Shown here: piece by piece, positions 62,324 to 64,000 of the stretch
Layout of the letters: every line of letters starts with the position of its first letter
Numbering within the stretch: the stretch's first letter is position 1
Origin: Limosilactobacillus alvi
Lineage (GTDB): Bacteria; Bacillota; Bacilli; Lactobacillales; Lactobacillaceae
Direction: 5' to 3'
Assembly: GCF_016900115.1 (NCBI RefSeq)
Contig: NZ_JACJJQ010000001.1
Span: 38,555 to 102,554 of the forward strand
Length of the DNA stretch: 64,000 bases
Program-made: the position numbers and the translations under genes
The notes under the pieces: generated by a model
The model's input: only the letters and a program-made list of their open reading frames with translations
Database searches by the model: none
What the model was told of the DNA's origin: nothing

Positions 62324-63562
62324 ATGTTAATTAAAAATGTCCATGTAAATAACGCAAAGGAAGTTACCGACGTTCAAATTGAGAATGGGAAGTTTTCCCA
62401 AATTGGGACTAATCTCACTGCCAAGCCTAGCGAAACCGTAATTGATGGGGAAGGTAAGCTGTTATTACCACCATTTATTGATTCTCACGTTCACTTAGAC
62501 TCAACTTTAACCGCCGGTGAACCAGAATGGAATGAAACCGGGACCTTATTCGACGGTATCCGTATTTGGAGTGAACGAAAAAAGGACCTTACTAAGGCCG
62601 ACGTAAAGAAGCGAGCCAAAGCAACCATGTTAAACATGATTGGCCATGGAATTCAGCACGTCCGGAGTCACGTTGATGTTACTGATCCCCACCTTATCGC
62701 AACTGAAGCTCTACTAGAGCTCCGGGAAGAAATGAAGGATAGCATTGACCTCCAATTAGTTGCCTTCCCCCAAGAAGGGATTTTGAGCTTTCCTCATGGT
62801 AAGGAACTGATGGAACAAGCAGTTAAAGAAGGGGTTGACGTTGTTGGTGGGATTCCCCACTTTGAATTCACAACTGAATATGGTTGGCAATCCGTACACT
62901 TCTTGATGGCTCTCGCTGATAAATACGATAAGTTAGTCGACGTTCACTGTGATGAAATCGATGATCCCGCTTCTCGGAACCTAGAAGTCCTAGCTACCGA
63001 AGCTTACGAACGACAAATGGGTTCGCGAGTAACAGCTAGTCACACTACGGCTATGGGTAGCTACAATGATGCCTATACCTACAAGCTTTTCCGGCTCTTA
63101 AAGATGAGTGGTATCAATTTTGTGGCTAACCCATTAGTTAACGTTCACCTCGGTGGCCGGTTTGATACTTACCCTAAACGGCGGGGAGTTACCCGGGTGA
63201 AGGAACTTAACGCTGCGGGAATTAATGTTTCCTTTGGGGAAGACGACGTTAAGGATCCGTGGAATCCGCTCGGGAATGGTAATATGCTCGACGCCGTTAC
63301 CATGGGCGTCTACATTGCTCACTTAATGGGCTATGGTCAAATCCAAGATTCTTATAAATTCGTCACGACCAACGCTGCTCGGACCCTCCACATCGAAGAC
63401 CAATACGGGATTGAAGTCGGCAAACCTGGCGATTGCATTCTCTTAAACCAAAAGGATTTCTACAACGCTCTTAACGAACATGTTGAAGTTCTCTACAATA
63501 TCCGCCACGGAAAGGTAATTGCTAAGACGACCCCCGCTGTTACTAAACTGAATGTAAATTAA
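62324..63562 (+). CDS. codA: Cytosine deaminase
   Basis: A 412-residue amidohydrolase converting cytosine to uracil and ammonia. Metal ligands: HVHLDSTL (two His), a His in DVHCDEIDD with the catalytic Glu, a His in VTASHTTAMGSY, and Asp in SFGEDDVKDPWNPLGNG. Length typical of the bacterial CodA type. Second gene of codBA; GAAAGGAAG before ATG. Confidence 0.95.
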   Translation: MLIKNVHVNNAKEVTDVQIENGKFSQIGTNLTAKPSETVIDGEGKLLLPPFIDSHVHLDSTLTAGEPEWNETGTLFDGIRIWSERKKDLTKADVKKRAKATMLNMIGHGIQHVRSHVDVTDPHLIATEALLELREEMKDSIDLQLVAFPQEGILSFPHGKELMEQAVKEGVDVVGGIPHFEFTTEYGWQSVHFLMALADKYDKLVDVHCDEIDDPASRNLEVLATEAYERQMGSRVTASHTTAMGSYNDAYTYKLFRLLKMSGINFVANPLVNVHLGGRFDTYPKRRGVTRVKELNAAGINVSFGEDDVKDPWNPLGNGNMLDAVTMGVYIAHLMGYGQIQDSYKFVTTNAARTLHIEDQYGIEVGKPGDCILLNQKDFYNALNEHVEVLYNIRHGKVIAKTTPAVTKLNVN

Positions 63563-63575
63563 AGAATGACAAAGC

Positions 63576-63834
63576 GGGTGGGAAAAAAGCTCCTTGACGG
63601 CCTGGTTGGGATAAGAAGGACGAAGGTTGATTCATTAGAATCGGCCTTTCGTTCGCACTTATCCGTTAAGGCCGTGCTTTGGAGCGAACCAGCCAACTGG
63701 TTTGGCGTTTGTGAGCCCATGCAAGGCTGAATAGGTTGGTGCGACCGTTAGGGAAGCAACTGCCATTCAGCTACTGCTTTGACCTTAGTTACTGAGTAAC
63801 ATTCGGAAATGACAAACAACCTAAGATTAGTTCA
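63576..63834 (+). repeat. Dispersed repeat, copy 7 (full long module, no family hairpin)
   Basis: GGTGGGAAAAAAGCTCCTTGACGG... through GCTACTGCTTTGACC to CATTCGGAAATGACAA. It is nearly identical to copy 5 in inverted orientation and to copy 1 outside that copy's deletion. In place of the GAGGCC hairpin it continues into ACAACCTAAGATTAGTTCA, the tail seen next to copy 3. Confidence 0.85.
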
Positions 63835-63863
63835 GGATGAATTTTACCATCCTGGACTTTTTT
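63829..63863 (+). terminator. codBA terminator
   Basis: AGTTCAGGATG (63829-63839) pairs with CATCCTGGACT (63848-63858) and runs into TTTTTT. It lies at the end of repeat copy 7. Confidence 0.75.
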
Positions 63864-63899
63864 ATTACCCTAAAGATAGAGCTAAGGTCGTCCATAGCC

Positions 63900-64000
63900 T
63901 CAGGGACTGCGAGTCCGTATCACAAAATGACCTCCGCTATCTTTGCTTTGATATTTTGATTTTCAGGTTGTGGGACTACGAGTTCGAGTATCGGAAATGA
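63900..64000. repeat. Two related short palindromic units at the window end
   Basis: GGGACTGCGAGTCCGTATC near 63903 and GGGACTACGAGTTCGAGTATC near 63972, each followed by an AAATGA-type end, are about 69 nt apart. The cores form small hairpins (GGACT-GCG-AGTCC). An open frame across this region contains the units and is not convincing as a gene. The array may continue beyond the window. Confidence 0.45.

Noticed and set aside
63809-64000. 63-residue frame at the window end
   Set aside because: It begins inside repeat copy 7, runs through the codBA terminator and the palindromic units, and lacks a ribosome site.
63900-64000. CRISPR array
   Set aside because: Only two imperfect units, with palindromic cores differing from each other and no cas genes; not a CRISPR pattern on present evidence.

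Overview
The window is chromosomal DNA of a lactic acid bacterium, most likely a heterofermentative lactobacillus (Lactobacillaceae; a Limosilactobacillus-like genome is my guess, not proven). Pointers are six T-box leaders, a complete dltXABCD operon, acetolactate decarboxylase, a PepD-type dipeptidase, PtsI, PyrR-type attenuation and strong Gram-positive ribosome binding sites. Nothing indicates a phage, plasmid, IS element or CRISPR array. The accessory signal lies in regulatory RNAs, a dispersed repeat family and two degraded or frameshifted genes.

Layout. 1-2.5 kb: two tandem PLP enzymes of cysteine/methionine metabolism behind a Met T-box. 2.5-4.8 kb: a glutamine-type ABC transporter. 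5.1-7.9 kb: tyrS and trpS, each behind its own T-box. 8.2-11.6 kb: a four-gene ABC importer whose binding protein resembles cysteine-binding CjaA; a Met/Cys-rich leader peptide and a terminator precede it. 11.7-15 kb: a MetE-type enzyme behind a Met T-box and brnQ behind an Ile T-box. 15-18 kb: arsenate reductase, aldo/keto reductase, nitroreductase and YagU-type genes. 18.2-24.2 kb: an Isd-like haem uptake locus (a frameshifted secreted protein, two NEAT-like surface proteins, binding protein, permease, ATPase). 24.3-30.6 kb: a TIM-barrel protein, three TetR regulators, an ABC-2 efflux system with two operators at its promoter, and an FMN oxidoreductase. 30.6-34.4 kb: a candidate small RNA, ptsI without ptsH, and an organophosphate transporter. 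34.8-41.3 kb: EamA transporter, budA/HAD/GntR operon, aminoacyl-tRNA deacylase, HELSH membrane protein, pepD. 41.4-48.4 kb: orphan RHH antitoxin, acetyltransferase remnant, gltX, fetAB, tRNA-Glu, MFS transporter, serS with a T-box. 48.4-52.6 kb: sbcDC. 52.9-57.4 kb: dltXABCD. 57.5-60.8 kb: RlmD-type methyltransferase and a Y-family polymerase with a likely SOS box. 60.8-63.6 kb: codBA behind a PyrR-type attenuator.

How the parts work together. Sulfur amino acids dominate 1-13 kb: trans-sulfuration enzymes and the MetE-like enzyme answer to uncharged tRNA-Met through T-boxes, while the cysteine importer appears to be controlled by translation of a peptide with three consecutive Cys codons. The T-box specifiers match their genes (Met, Tyr, Trp, Met, Ile; Ser with a one-base offset). 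A repeat family, a long hairpin with compensatory changes plus a longer module, occurs in seven intergenic places, mostly at gene ends.
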